Shown: piece after piece, positions 29,963 through 38,107 of the stretch
Position numbering within the stretch: position 1 is the first letter of the stretch
Layout: each line of letters starts with the position of its first letter
NCBI RefSeq assembly: GCF_958405895.1
Contig: NZ_CATZAR010000002.1
Length of the DNA stretch: 64,000 bases
Strand: one strand, 5' to 3'
Source: Ralstonia thomasii
GTDB lineage: Bacteria; Pseudomonadota; Gammaproteobacteria; Burkholderiales; Burkholderiaceae
Notes under the pieces: model-generated
The model's input: the letters and a program-made list of their open reading frames with translations, nothing else
Database searches by the model: none
What the model was told of the DNA's origin: nothing
Made by a program: the position numbers and the translations under genes

Positions 29963-30273
29963 CACCGGCGGGCGGCCTGCTCGCGCAAACGGGCGAGTTC
30001 CTGGTCGACCATGCGCTGGTAGCCGTTGCCCCGGCTCCAGGCCAGGCTGAGGCCGTGCGCGGCCAGGCCCAACCCCCAACCCAACAGTGGCCAGACAAAC
30101 CAGAGCTGGCCGCGCGACAGCGCAATCGCCGCCAGCCCGGCGCTCACAGCCATGAATGACATCAGGTGAATGCGGAACCCCAGGCGCGCGCCCGCGCGGT
30201 GGCGCGCGCGGCGCAGCAGAGCGTCGTCAGACTCGACGGTTGCGGAAGTTTGGGTGTAGGGCACGGCGGACAT
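29962..30273 (-). CDS. 2TM domain protein preceding the LytS/LytTR pair
   Basis: Small membrane protein of 103 residues with two hydrophobic helices: FRIHLMSFMAVSAGLAAIAL and LWFVWPLLGWGLGLAAHGL, flanked by charged ends (DDALLRRARHRAGARLGF and GYQRMVDQELARLREQAARR). This is the 2TM family, which is often fused to or encoded beside LytS-type kinases. The stop overlaps the kinase start. It may sense or anchor for the kinase; this is inferred only from linkage. Confidence 0.85.
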   Translation of the reverse strand: MSAVPYTQTSATVESDDALLRRARHRAGARLGFRIHLMSFMAVSAGLAAIALSRGQLWFVWPLLGWGLGLAAHGLSLAWSRGNGYQRMVDQELARLREQAARR

Positions 30274-30313
30274 GGCGGTCTCTTGTGGAGCCGAGGATGT
30301 CCGCAGTATAGGA

Positions 30314-30335
30314 ATGGCGCCTGGGCAGGCGCCAT
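30314..30335 (-). terminator. Hairpin downstream of the 2TM operon start and beyond cysB, terminator-like
   Basis: ATGGCGCC (30314-30321) and GGCGCCAT (30328-30335) form a perfect 8-bp stem with a 6-base loop between cysB (ending at 30402, minus strand) and the 2TM gene. There is no T tract, so it may act with Rho or as mRNA 3' end protection for cysB. Confidence 0.35.
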
Positions 30336-30401
30336 GCGTATGCGACGAATGGTGCGATTGGACGGATGAACGGCGCGCAGCCGGCTCCGAGCGCGGGACG
30401 A

Positions 30402-31361
30402 TTACGCCGCCAGCGCCTCCCGCGCGGATTGCGTCACCACCGTGGAAGCCACCGCCTCGGCAACCGTTTCGCGCGACAGATGCGGCGCGAACATCCCGAT
30501 GAAATCATGCGCATAGCCACGCAGGTACGCGCCACGGCGCACCGCCACACGCGTGGTATTCGGCTCGAACAGATGGTCCGCGCCGATGCAGACAAGGTTG
30601 TCGTCCTTGCGCCCGTCATACGCCATCGACGCGATGATGCCCACGCCCACGTCCAGCGCCACATAGGTCTTGATCACGTCGGCGTCCATGGCGGTCAGCA
30701 CGATCTCGGGATGCAGGCCGGCGCTGCCAAATGCCGCGTCGATGTTGCGTCGGCCCGTGAAGCCCGCGTCGTACGTGATGAGCGGATACTGCGCCACGTC
30801 TTCGAGCGTGGGAAGCGGGTTCTTGGTCAGCGGATGGTCCGGGCTGACCACCAGCACGTGGCGCCAGCGGTACGCCTCGAACGACGTCAGCCCCGGCTCG
30901 TTGGCCACCGCCTCGGTGGCGATGCCGATATCGGCCTGCCCTGTCAGCAACAGCTCGACGATGTGCGAAGGCGACGCTTCCTGCAGCGCCAGCGTGACGT
31001 GCGGATACTCCTTGCGGAACGACTGCACCACCTTGGGCAGCGCATAGCGCGCTTGCGTGTGCGTCGTCGCCACGGTCAGGCGGCCGGATTGTCGGCCCGA
31101 GAATTCCTCGCCGGCCTGGCGCAGGTTTTCCGCTTCCAGCAACAACCGCTCGACAATGCGGACGATCTCGCGGCCCGGCTCGGTCAGGCCCGTCAGGCGC
31201 TTGCCATAGCGCTCGAAAATCTCCACGCCCAGTTCATCCTCCAGCTCGCGAATCTGGCGCGACACGCCGGGCTGCGACGTGTACAGCGCGTTGGCGACTT
31301 CAGTCAGGTTGAACTGGCGGCGCACCGCCTCACGGATGGAACGCAGTTGTTGGAAGTTCAT
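30402..31361 (-). CDS. cysB: CysB-like LysR regulator of sulfur assimilation
   Basis: LysR regulator of 319 residues (E. coli CysB 324). The N terminus MNFQQLRSIREAVRRQFNLT, the segment TSQPGVSRQIRELEDELGVE and especially TTHTQARYALPKVVQSFRKE are diagnostic of the CysB/Cbl group. It is the last gene of the cysT-cysW-cysA-cysB cluster, 40 bases after cysA, with a good GAGAGGA ribosome site. It is expected to respond to N-acetylserine or a similar effector and to activate sulfate and sulfonate genes. CysB versus a Cbl/SsuR-like paralogue cannot be separated here. Confidence 0.92.
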   Translation of the reverse strand: MNFQQLRSIREAVRRQFNLTEVANALYTSQPGVSRQIRELEDELGVEIFERYGKRLTGLTEPGREIVRIVERLLLEAENLRQAGEEFSGRQSGRLTVATTHTQARYALPKVVQSFRKEYPHVTLALQEASPSHIVELLLTGQADIGIATEAVANEPGLTSFEAYRWRHVLVVSPDHPLTKNPLPTLEDVAQYPLITYDAGFTGRRNIDAAFGSAGLHPEIVLTAMDADVIKTYVALDVGVGIIASMAYDGRKDDNLVCIGADHLFEPNTTRVAVRRGAYLRGYAHDFIGMFAPHLSRETVAEAVASTVVTQSAREALAA

Positions 31362-31401
31362 GCTCGTGTCCTCTCGTATTGGTTGTCGTCGGAGCGGCGT
31401 G

Positions 31402-32511
31402 TTACACGGCGGCTTGCGCGACGGGCCGTGCATTGCCTTGCGCGAACACGCGGATCGCGCGCGGGCGCACCACCAGCGTTTCGCCTTCACGGAAGCCCTC
31501 GGCGCGGAAGCGCTCGATGGGCAGGGAGACTTCGATGATGTCGTCGGTATCTTCGCGCTCCAGCTCAAGCTGCGCGATGGCGCCCAGCGTGAGCGCACGG
31601 CGCAGCGTCACGGGAATGCCCTCGGCGCCCGGCGCATAGCGCTCCAGGTCGATCTCGTGCGGGCGCACGAAGGCCACCGCCTGATCGGCGCGGGACGAAT
31701 CAACACCGCCTGACGGCACGGCGATGGCCGAATCGCCCACGTGCAGCACGCTGCCGCTCTCGCCTTCTTCCAGGCGGCCGTGGAACAGATTGACGTTGCC
31801 GAGGAAGCCGTAGACGAACGGCGTGGCCGGGGTGTTGTAGACGGCGCCGGGGCTGCCCACCTGCTCCACCTGGCCACGGTTCATCAGCACCACGTTGTCG
31901 GCCACTTCCAGCGCTTCCTCCTGGTCGTGCGTGACGAACAAGCTCGTGACATGCAGATCGTCGTGCAGGCGGCGCAGCCACCGGCGCAGTTCCTTGCGGA
32001 CTTTCGCATCGAGCGCGCCGAAAGGCTCGTCGAGCAGCAGCACGCGAGGTTCCACCGCCAGCGCACGCGCCAGGGCAATCCGCTGGCGCTGTCCGCCCGA
32101 CAGTTGCGGCGGGTAACGATCGGCCAGCCAATCCAGCTGCACGAGTTCCAGCAGTTCCTTCACCTTCGCTCGGATCTGCGCTTCGCTCGGCCGCTGCGCA
32201 CGCGGTTTCACACGCAGGCCGAAGGCCACGTTCTCGAACACCGTCATGTGCTTGAACAGCGCGTAATGCTGGAACACGAAGCCGACCTGGCGCTCGCGCA
32301 CATGCTGGTCCGATGCGTCTTCGCCGTTCAGATGAATGCTGCCCGAATCCGCATGCTCCAGCCCCGCAATGATGCGCAGCAGCGTGGTCTTGCCGCAGCC
32401 CGACGGGCCCAGCAGCGCGGTCAGTTCGCCCTGCTTGAAGTCGAGCGAAACATCGTCGAGGGCAACGAAGTTGCCAAAGCGCTTGGTGATGTGTTGAACC
32501 TGGATGCTCAT
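31402..32511 (-). CDS. cysA: Sulfate/thiosulfate ABC transporter ATPase CysA
   Basis: ATPase of 369 residues (E. coli 365). Walker A is LGPSGCGKTTLLRIIAGLEH, the signature LSGGQRQRIALARALAVEPR, Walker B VLLLDEPFGALDAKVR. The C-terminal TOBE-like regulatory domain includes VGDSAIAVPSG and AVAFVRPHEIDLERY, typical of CysA. Its ATG overlaps the cysW stop as ATGA. The longer open frame upstream on the same strand is only the antisense-like extension across cysW and was not used. Confidence 0.96.
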   Translation of the reverse strand: MSIQVQHITKRFGNFVALDDVSLDFKQGELTALLGPSGCGKTTLLRIIAGLEHADSGSIHLNGEDASDQHVRERQVGFVFQHYALFKHMTVFENVAFGLRVKPRAQRPSEAQIRAKVKELLELVQLDWLADRYPPQLSGGQRQRIALARALAVEPRVLLLDEPFGALDAKVRKELRRWLRRLHDDLHVTSLFVTHDQEEALEVADNVVLMNRGQVEQVGSPGAVYNTPATPFVYGFLGNVNLFHGRLEEGESGSVLHVGDSAIAVPSGGVDSSRADQAVAFVRPHEIDLERYAPGAEGIPVTLRRALTLGAIAQLELEREDTDDIIEVSLPIERFRAEGFREGETLVVRPRAIRVFAQGNARPVAQAAV

Positions 32512-33488
32512 GCTGCGCTCCCTTCGAGCGGAGATTGCACGGCGACGTGCGAATTCGAAATCGGTGTTTGTTGCGTAACGCGCTGGCCCGGCCCCTCGCC
32601 CACGCCGGCATCTGCGTCTGCCAGCTCGCGGCGGCTGCGCCATTCGACCAGCGTCTTCAGTGCCAGCGTCACAAGCGCCAGCAACGTCAGCAACGACGCC
32701 ACGGCAAACGCGGCCGCAAAGTTGTATTCGTTGTAGAGAATTTCCACGTGCAGCGGCATCGTGTTGGTCAGCCCGCGAATGTGGCCAGACACCACCGACA
32801 CCGCGCCAAACTCGCCCATCGCCCGCGCGTTGCAGAGGATCACGCCGTACAACAGGCCCCACTTGATGTTCGGCAGCGTCACGCGAAAGAACGTCTGCCA
32901 GCCCGAGGCGCCGAGCACGATGGCGGCCTCTTCCTCTTCGCTGCCCTGCGCCTGCATGAGCGGAATCAGCTCGCGCGCCACAAACGGAAACGTGACGAAC
33001 ACCGTGGCCAGCACGATGCCCGGCACAGCAAAGATGACCTTGAAGTCGTGGTCGGACAGGTAAGGCCCGAACCAGCCCTGCGCGCCGAACAGCAGCACGT
33101 AGATCAGGCCGGCAATGACGGGCGATACCGAGAACGGCAAGTCGATCAGCGTGAGCAGCAGGTTCTTGCCGCGAAACTCGAACTTGGCGATCGCCCACGC
33201 CGCGGCTACGCCAAACACCACGTTCAGCGGCACCGCAATCGCCGCGACCGTCAGTGTCAGGTAAATCGCGGACAGCGCATCGGGCTCGATCAGCGCTTCA
33301 AGGTAGACGTCGATGCCTTTCTTGAACGCCTCGTAGAACACGCTCGCCAGCGGCACGAACAGGAACAGCGCCAGGAACACGAACGATATGAGGATCAGCG
33401 TGGCGCGCACCCAAGCGGATTCTGCGGTGGCCCCACGGCGGCCAACAGCGGGCGCCTGACCAAGTTGACGGGAAACAGTACCGGCCAT
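32508..33488 (-). CDS. cysW: Sulfate/thiosulfate ABC transporter permease CysW
   Basis: Inner-membrane permease of 326 residues with about six helices. FKKGIDVYLEALIEPDALSA and ALIDLPFSVSPVIAGL-like segments, plus the EAA loop LGASGWQTFFRVTLPNIKWG, are typical of CysW. It is one base after cysT and overlaps cysA by four bases. It pairs with CysT to form the translocation channel. A hydrophilic C-terminal tail of about 40 residues is longer than in E. coli (291 residues). Confidence 0.95.
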   Translation of the reverse strand: MAGTVSRQLGQAPAVGRRGATAESAWVRATLILISFVFLALFLFVPLASVFYEAFKKGIDVYLEALIEPDALSAIYLTLTVAAIAVPLNVVFGVAAAWAIAKFEFRGKNLLLTLIDLPFSVSPVIAGLIYVLLFGAQGWFGPYLSDHDFKVIFAVPGIVLATVFVTFPFVARELIPLMQAQGSEEEEAAIVLGASGWQTFFRVTLPNIKWGLLYGVILCNARAMGEFGAVSVVSGHIRGLTNTMPLHVEILYNEYNFAAAFAVASLLTLLALVTLALKTLVEWRSRRELADADAGVGEGPGQRVTQQTPISNSHVAVQSPLEGSAA

Positions 33489-33489
33489 G

Positions 33490-34404
33490 TCAGGCTCCAG
33501 CTGCCGCGTGGGCGGTCGAAGGTTCAGGGGCGCGCTCGATGGTGTCGTTGCGATTGCCGCGGCGGCGCGTCCAGGCCTGCAGCAGGTTGATCACCAGCAA
33601 CAGCGTGAACGAGATGCCGAGCATGACGACGGCAATGGCCGTGGCGCCCGCGTAGTCGAACTGCTCCAGCTTGGAATAGATCATCAGCGGCGTGATCTCG
33701 GAGACCATCGGCATGTTGCCGGCGATGAAGATGACCGAGCCGTACTCGCCCGTGGCCCGCGCAAACGCCAGCGCGAAACCGGTCAGCAATGCAGGCAGCA
33801 AGGTCGGCAGGATCACGCGAATGAAGGTCTGCCAGCGCGTGGCACCCAGGCTGGCAGCCGCCTCTTCCAGTTCGGTCTCCAGATCTTCCAGCACCGGCTG
33901 CACCGTGCGCACGACAAACGGCAAGCCGATGAACGTGAGCGCCACCACGATGCCCAGCGGCGTGAACGCCACCTTCAGCCCCAGCGGCTCCAGCCGCGAG
34001 CCGATCCAGCCATTCGGCGCATACAACGCGGTGAGCGCGATACCAGCCACGGCCGTCGGCAGCGCAAAAGGCAGATCCACCAGCGCGTCGATCAACCGCT
34101 TGCCCGGAAAGCGATAGCGCACCAGCACCCACGCCACGATCAGCCCGAACACGAGGTTGATCACCGCAGCGATCAGCGAGGCGCCAAAGGTCAGCTTGTA
34201 CGACGCCACCACGCGCGGCGCGGTGACGGTGGTCCAGAACGCATCCCACGTCATGGTGAACGTCTTGAGGACGGTTGCCGACAGCGGGATCAGGACGATC
34301 AGCGCGAGGTACAGAAGCGAAAAGCCCAGCGCCAGCCCGAAGCCGGGCAGCACGTTGGCGGGCTTACGCCGCTTGGACGAAAAAAACGCGGAAGGCAGGC
34401 TCAT
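33490..34404 (-). CDS. cysT: Sulfate/thiosulfate ABC transporter permease CysT (CysU)
   Basis: Inner-membrane permease of 304 residues, six predicted helices. NVLPGFGLALGFSLLYLALI, the segment FWTTVTAPRVVASYKLTFG, and the EAA loop LGATRWQTFIRVILPTLLPA identify CysT. ATG 34404 (MSLPSAFFSS) is taken; a GTG at 34440 would add 12 residues. Its promoter region contains the sequence module shared with sbp, inside the 3' end of the hydrolase gene. The periplasmic partner Sbp is encoded separately, 8 kb upstream. Confidence 0.94.
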   Translation of the reverse strand: MSLPSAFFSSKRRKPANVLPGFGLALGFSLLYLALIVLIPLSATVLKTFTMTWDAFWTTVTAPRVVASYKLTFGASLIAAVINLVFGLIVAWVLVRYRFPGKRLIDALVDLPFALPTAVAGIALTALYAPNGWIGSRLEPLGLKVAFTPLGIVVALTFIGLPFVVRTVQPVLEDLETELEEAAASLGATRWQTFIRVILPTLLPALLTGFALAFARATGEYGSVIFIAGNMPMVSEITPLMIYSKLEQFDYAGATAIAVVMLGISFTLLLVINLLQAWTRRRGNRNDTIERAPEPSTAHAAAGA

Positions 34405-34477
34405 CAGCGCACCGATAAAAATGGCCGCAGAGCAAAACACTGCGGCCGATATGCAGATGAACCAATTGTGGCGGACT

Positions 34478-34533
34478 GTTCTTATGACGAAAACGAATAT
34501 TTGCGCATGTGCATCATCGTTTTAGATATAAGG
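34478..34533 (-). promoter_or_regulatory. Putative CysB-type control module upstream of cysT
   Basis: On the minus strand the block TATATCTAAAACGATGA is followed after exactly 15 bases by ATTCGTTTTCGTCATAAGAA (about 34497-34478). The same two blocks, with the same 15-base spacing, occur upstream of sbp. The site lies 75-130 bases before the cysT start and overlaps the stop of the upstream hydrolase gene. ATAAGAA-type elements are known in CysB-controlled promoters; binding here is inferred. Confidence 0.55.
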
Positions 34534-35196
34534 GGTGCTCGGTAAGACATCCCACTGCGCCTGCCAGTCGGCGCCATCGCGCGTGGTGTCTTGCGCACTT
34601 GCGCGGCCGATCAGGCGGTCGAGCAAGACCAGGCCGGCTTCCCATTCGCCGAGGTTGGAATCGGCGTTGATATGGCCCGCCTCGCCTGCGTCAATGAATT
34701 CGGCGCCCCAGCGCGCGCTCCAGTCGATGGCGTTGCCTTGCGGCATCCAGGGGTCGTTGCGACTGGCGACCAGCGTGGCCGGGAACGGCAAGGCGCGCGC
34801 CGGGAGCAGATCCCGCACACCGAATTTGTCCGGATCGGCCGGCGCGACGAGCAGCACCGCAGCCACGGCCTCCTTGGTCTGAGCCGCCCAGTGCAGCGAC
34901 GCCAGGCAGCCGAAGCTATGCGCCACCAGAATCACAGGGCGCCTGCTGCGGGTTGGCGCACGCTCGGCAACCGCCGCATGCACCGCTTCGCCCACACGGG
35001 CAGACCAGCGTGGCAGGTCCGGCGTTGACCAATCCGTCTGCACCACGCGCCGCCACGCCGGAAAGCGCTGCTCCCAGCGCGTCTGCCAGTGGCCAGGGCC
35101 GCTGCCATGCAAGCCGGGAACGGTCAGGATGACGGCGTCTGCCGGCCACTGCCAGGCGGGTGCGTCCGATGCGGTTGCGGGTGCGCTGCGTGCCAT
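34522..35196 (-). CDS. RBBP9/YdeN-type serine hydrolase
   Basis: Alpha/beta hydrolase of 224 residues. The nucleophile elbow is LVAHSFGCLAS; the catalytic aspartate is probably in ASRNDPWMP and the histidine in GEAGHINADSNLGEWEAG, the RBBP9 family signature. The N terminus ILTVPGLHGSGPGHWQTRWE is also typical. It lies 10 bases after the EAL gene in the sulfur block, so it is co-transcribed, but no link to sulfur metabolism is known. The natural substrate of this family is unclear. Confidence 0.88.
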   Translation of the reverse strand: MARSAPATASDAPAWQWPADAVILTVPGLHGSGPGHWQTRWEQRFPAWRRVVQTDWSTPDLPRWSARVGEAVHAAVAERAPTRSRRPVILVAHSFGCLASLHWAAQTKEAVAAVLLVAPADPDKFGVRDLLPARALPFPATLVASRNDPWMPQGNAIDWSARWGAEFIDAGEAGHINADSNLGEWEAGLVLLDRLIGRASAQDTTRDGADWQAQWDVLPSTPYI

Positions 35197-35206
35197 GGGG
35201 TCGTGC

Positions 35207-36091
35207 TCATTGCGTCAGAGAAAGGCCGGCGGCGCACTGCTGCTGTTGCACCAGCGGCGCCTGCGCCATCGGTACCACCAGTGGCGTGGGCACAGCGTCC
35301 GGCTCGGGCTCCGCGCCGGGCAGGATGCTGCCCTGCACATAGGCGATACCGGCAGCGCGGGCCAGCTCCAGGTCGCTCGGGCGTTCGCACCGCCGCAAGG
35401 CCAGCGTCACGCCCAACTCCCGTGCGGAATCGGCCAGCGACACCACGTTTCGTGTACGCCAGTCGCGCCGTGCATCGAGCTTCAGATAGGCGGGCCGGGC
35501 ATGCACGAGCAGCGCGCCGGCTTCCGCCGGGTCCGATGCCTGCACCGCCACAGCAAAACCGTTGCGCCGATAGTTGTCCACCACGAACAGCAGCAGCCCC
35601 AGATCGTCATTGGCCGTGGACGGCACCTGGATGACGAACTGCTCGGGATGCAGCCCAAGCGCCGTCACCGCACGGTGAAACGCCTTGCCATGATCGGCCG
35701 CCACCGCCGCCAGCAACCGGCCATGCACATTGACGACCAGCCGCCGCGCATCGGTGCGGGAAAAATAGTTGAGCGTATGCACCAGCCGGCACAGGCGGTC
35801 CAGTTCGACCAGCGTGCCGTCATCCGACGCCAGCGAAAACACCTTCCACGGGTTCAGGCCCAGATCGCCGTCGCGCGTCCACGTGCGCATCAGCGCTTCG
35901 TGGCCGGCGGGCGCCAGCGCGCCATCGGCAGCCAGTTGCCAGACCGGTTCAAACAGGCTGGTCAGCGCGCAGTGGAAGAACTGGCCCTGCACGCGGCCGG
36001 CGGCGTCGCGCCACAACTGGCGGTCCGGCGTCGGGGCGCTCGGCAGCGTGCCGAGAAATTGTGCGAGTGCTGTGGTGTGCATCAGGCTCAT
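35207..36091 (-). CDS. Degenerate EAL domain protein, probably without phosphodiesterase activity
   Basis: Protein of 294 residues that is nearly all one EAL domain. The ExLxR glutamate survives in GHEALMRTWTRD, the metal-binding asparagine in VVNVHGRLLAAV, the lysine in YLKLDARRD and the terminal glutamine in AYVQGSILPG. However, the E-x-T-E motif is replaced (FVIQVPSTAND) and DDFGTG reads ASDPAEAG, losing one metal-binding aspartate. It is thus likely a c-di-GMP-binding or protein-interaction domain rather than an enzyme. It is located between the ssu genes and cysT, 40 bases after the Mop-like gene. Confidence 0.8.
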   Translation of the reverse strand: MSLMHTTALAQFLGTLPSAPTPDRQLWRDAAGRVQGQFFHCALTSLFEPVWQLAADGALAPAGHEALMRTWTRDGDLGLNPWKVFSLASDDGTLVELDRLCRLVHTLNYFSRTDARRLVVNVHGRLLAAVAADHGKAFHRAVTALGLHPEQFVIQVPSTANDDLGLLLFVVDNYRRNGFAVAVQASDPAEAGALLVHARPAYLKLDARRDWRTRNVVSLADSARELGVTLALRRCERPSDLELARAAGIAYVQGSILPGAEPEPDAVPTPLVVPMAQAPLVQQQQCAAGLSLTQ

Positions 36092-36131
36092 GGGTGAGGC
36101 TCCTTGTTGGGTCGCCGTCTCCTCCCCATCC

Positions 36132-36347
36132 TTACAGTTTGGCGATCGATACTTCAGTCGCCTTCACCAGCGCAACCACTTCGCTGCCGATCTTCAGGCC
36201 AAGGCTGTCGACCGAGCGCGTGGTGATGACCGAGGTGACGATGCCGGCCGGCGTCTCCACGTCGATCTCCGAGAGCACGTCGCCCCGGATGATCTCCTTG
36301 ATCTGCCCGCGAAACTGGTTGCGTACGTTAATCGCTTGGATGCTCAT
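36132..36347 (-). CDS. Mop/TOBE-domain molybdate-binding-like protein
   Basis: A single molbindin domain of 71 residues: MSIQAINVRNQFRGQIKEII, then VTSVITTRSVDSLGLKIGSE and ALVKATEVSIAKL. Such Mop proteins bind molybdate or tungstate, sometimes sulfate-like oxyanions, as small hexamers. It lies 70 bases behind ssuB, so it belongs to the sulfonate operon. Its presence there hints at oxyanion sensing or storage in sulfur-limited cells, an inference only. The length is normal for the family. Confidence 0.88.
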   Translation of the reverse strand: MSIQAINVRNQFRGQIKEIIRGDVLSEIDVETPAGIVTSVITTRSVDSLGLKIGSEVVALVKATEVSIAKL

Positions 36348-36417
36348 GATGATCCTTCTTAGATGACAACGGCACTACGTGCCAATGAATGTTTTCAGGA
36401 GAAAGGTTTGCAGCGCC

Positions 36418-37257
36418 TTACACGGCCCAGCGCACGGATGTGGCGGACACGTCAAAGGGTGATGCCCACGCCGTGTGCGAACGCACATCGGTCACTTCAT
36501 TCGGATCGATCTTGCGCTGCATCACACGGTTGAGGATGGATTCCTCCAGCCGCGCAAACGCGGGCGAACCACGATGGCGCGGACGCGGCAGATCAATGCG
36601 TTCATCGAGTGTGATGCGGCCGTCTTCGATCAGCACCACACGGTCGGCGAGCGCCACCGCCTCGGCCACGTCGTGCGTGACGAGCACGGCCGTAAAGCCC
36701 AGGCGCTGCCACAGGCCTTCGATAAGGTTCTGCATGTCGATGCGGGTGAGCGCATCAAGCGCGCCCAGCGGCTCATCCAGCAGCAGCAAGCGCGGTCGAT
36801 GCACCAGCGCACGCGCCAATGCCACGCGCTGGCGCTGTCCGCCTGACAGGCGTGCCGGCCATTCCCCTGCCCGCTCGGCCAGTCCGACTTGCGCAAGCAC
36901 TTCAGCGGCTTGCGCACGCTGCGTTTTCGGCAAGCCCAGCGCGACGTTGTCGAGCACCTTCTTCCACGGCAACAGACGGGCGTCCTGGAACATCACGCGG
37001 GCATCGTCATGCAGGCCGTCTTCTGCTTCACCGTCGCGACGCAGGTGGCCGTCGTCAATGCCTTCCAGCCCGGCAATCAATCGCAGTAGCGTGCTCTTGC
37101 CGCAGCCGCTGCGGCCAACGATGACGACAAACTCGCCCGGCGTGATGTCCAGATCGATGCCATGCAGCACTTCACGATCGCCGTAGCGTTTGACGACGTG
37201 TTCGATGTGCAGGGCGGTGCCGGCCAGCGCGGCGTGTTCAGTGGCATTGCTTTGCAT
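36418..37257 (-). CDS. ssuB: Alkanesulfonate ABC transporter ATPase SsuB
   Basis: ATPase of 279 residues (E. coli 255). Walker A is VGRSGCGKSTLLRLIAGLEG, the signature LSGGQRQRVALARALVHRPR, Walker B LLLLDEPLGALDALTR. HGIDLDITPGEFVVIV precedes. ATG 37257 has GGAGAG 6 bases upstream. It follows ssuC by 19 bases. The C-terminal tail is about 20 residues longer than in E. coli. Confidence 0.95.
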   Translation of the reverse strand: MQSNATEHAALAGTALHIEHVVKRYGDREVLHGIDLDITPGEFVVIVGRSGCGKSTLLRLIAGLEGIDDGHLRRDGEAEDGLHDDARVMFQDARLLPWKKVLDNVALGLPKTQRAQAAEVLAQVGLAERAGEWPARLSGGQRQRVALARALVHRPRLLLLDEPLGALDALTRIDMQNLIEGLWQRLGFTAVLVTHDVAEAVALADRVVLIEDGRITLDERIDLPRPRHRGSPAFARLEESILNRVMQRKIDPNEVTDVRSHTAWASPFDVSATSVRWAV

Positions 37258-37276
37258 GCGTCTCTCCAATTCAGCC

Positions 37277-38089
37277 TCAGGCCGCCGCTTGATACCCAGG
37301 GTGCCAGCGCAGCCAGTAACGTTCCAGCCCGCGCGACAACCAATCCGCCAGCTTGCCGAGCAGCGCATACAGCAGGATGCCCAGCAGCACCACATCGGTC
37401 TGCAGGAACTCGCGCGCATTCATCGTCATGTAGCCGATGCCGGCCTGCGCAGACACCGTCTCCGCCACGATCAGCGTCACCCACATCAGGCCGAGCGAGA
37501 AACGCACGCCCACCAGGATCTGCGGCAGCGCACCGGGCAGGATCACCTCCCGATACAACTGCGCACGCGACAGGCCGTAGCTGCGGGCCATCTCCACCAG
37601 GGCAGGGTCGACAGAGCGGATGCCGTGATACGTGTTCAGATAAATCGGGAAGAACACGCCCAGCGATACCAGGAACAGCTTGGCCGATTCATCGATGCCG
37701 AACCACAGGATCACCAGCGGAATCAACGCCAGCACCGGGATGTTGCGGACCATCTGCAGCGTGGTGTCGAGCAGCGTCTCGGCTGTGCGGAAGGTGCCGG
37801 TCAGCAGCCCCAGCGCCAGACCCAGCGAGCCGCCGATTACAAAGCCCAGCAGCGCGCGCCAGGTGCTCACGGCCACGTGGGTCCACAGCTCGCCAGAGCG
37901 CGCCAGCGCAACGGCGGATTTCGCCACGTCCAGAGGTGCCGGCAGGATGCGGTTCGACAGCCAGCCCCATTGGGCAGAGGCCTGCCACAGCACCAGCAGC
38001 ACAAGCGGCACGATCCACGGCGCCAATCGTTGCCGGGCGGTACGCAGGAAGGTGTTTGCCTTCGGTTTCGGTTTGGATTGGGATGCCAT
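37277..38089 (-). CDS. ssuC: Alkanesulfonate ABC transporter permease SsuC
   Basis: Inner-membrane permease of 270 residues (E. coli 263) with about six helices. AQWGWLSNRILPAPLDVAKS, NIPVLALIPLVILWFGIDES and the EAA loop SYGLSRAQLYREVILPGALP are diagnostic of the taurine/sulfonate permease family. The start has AAGGAGC upstream. It lies between ssuD and ssuB in the usual order A-D-C-B. Confidence 0.95.
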   Translation of the reverse strand: MASQSKPKPKANTFLRTARQRLAPWIVPLVLLVLWQASAQWGWLSNRILPAPLDVAKSAVALARSGELWTHVAVSTWRALLGFVIGGSLGLALGLLTGTFRTAETLLDTTLQMVRNIPVLALIPLVILWFGIDESAKLFLVSLGVFFPIYLNTYHGIRSVDPALVEMARSYGLSRAQLYREVILPGALPQILVGVRFSLGLMWVTLIVAETVSAQAGIGYMTMNAREFLQTDVVLLGILLYALLGKLADWLSRGLERYWLRWHPGYQAAA

Positions 38090-38107
38090 TGCCCTGCTCC
38101 TTTCGGC

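Noticed and set aside
31402..33198. A 598-codon frame covering cysA with an upstream extension
   Set aside because: The upstream 229 codons lie in the wrong frame of cysW; CysA similarity starts at 32511 with an ATGA overlap.
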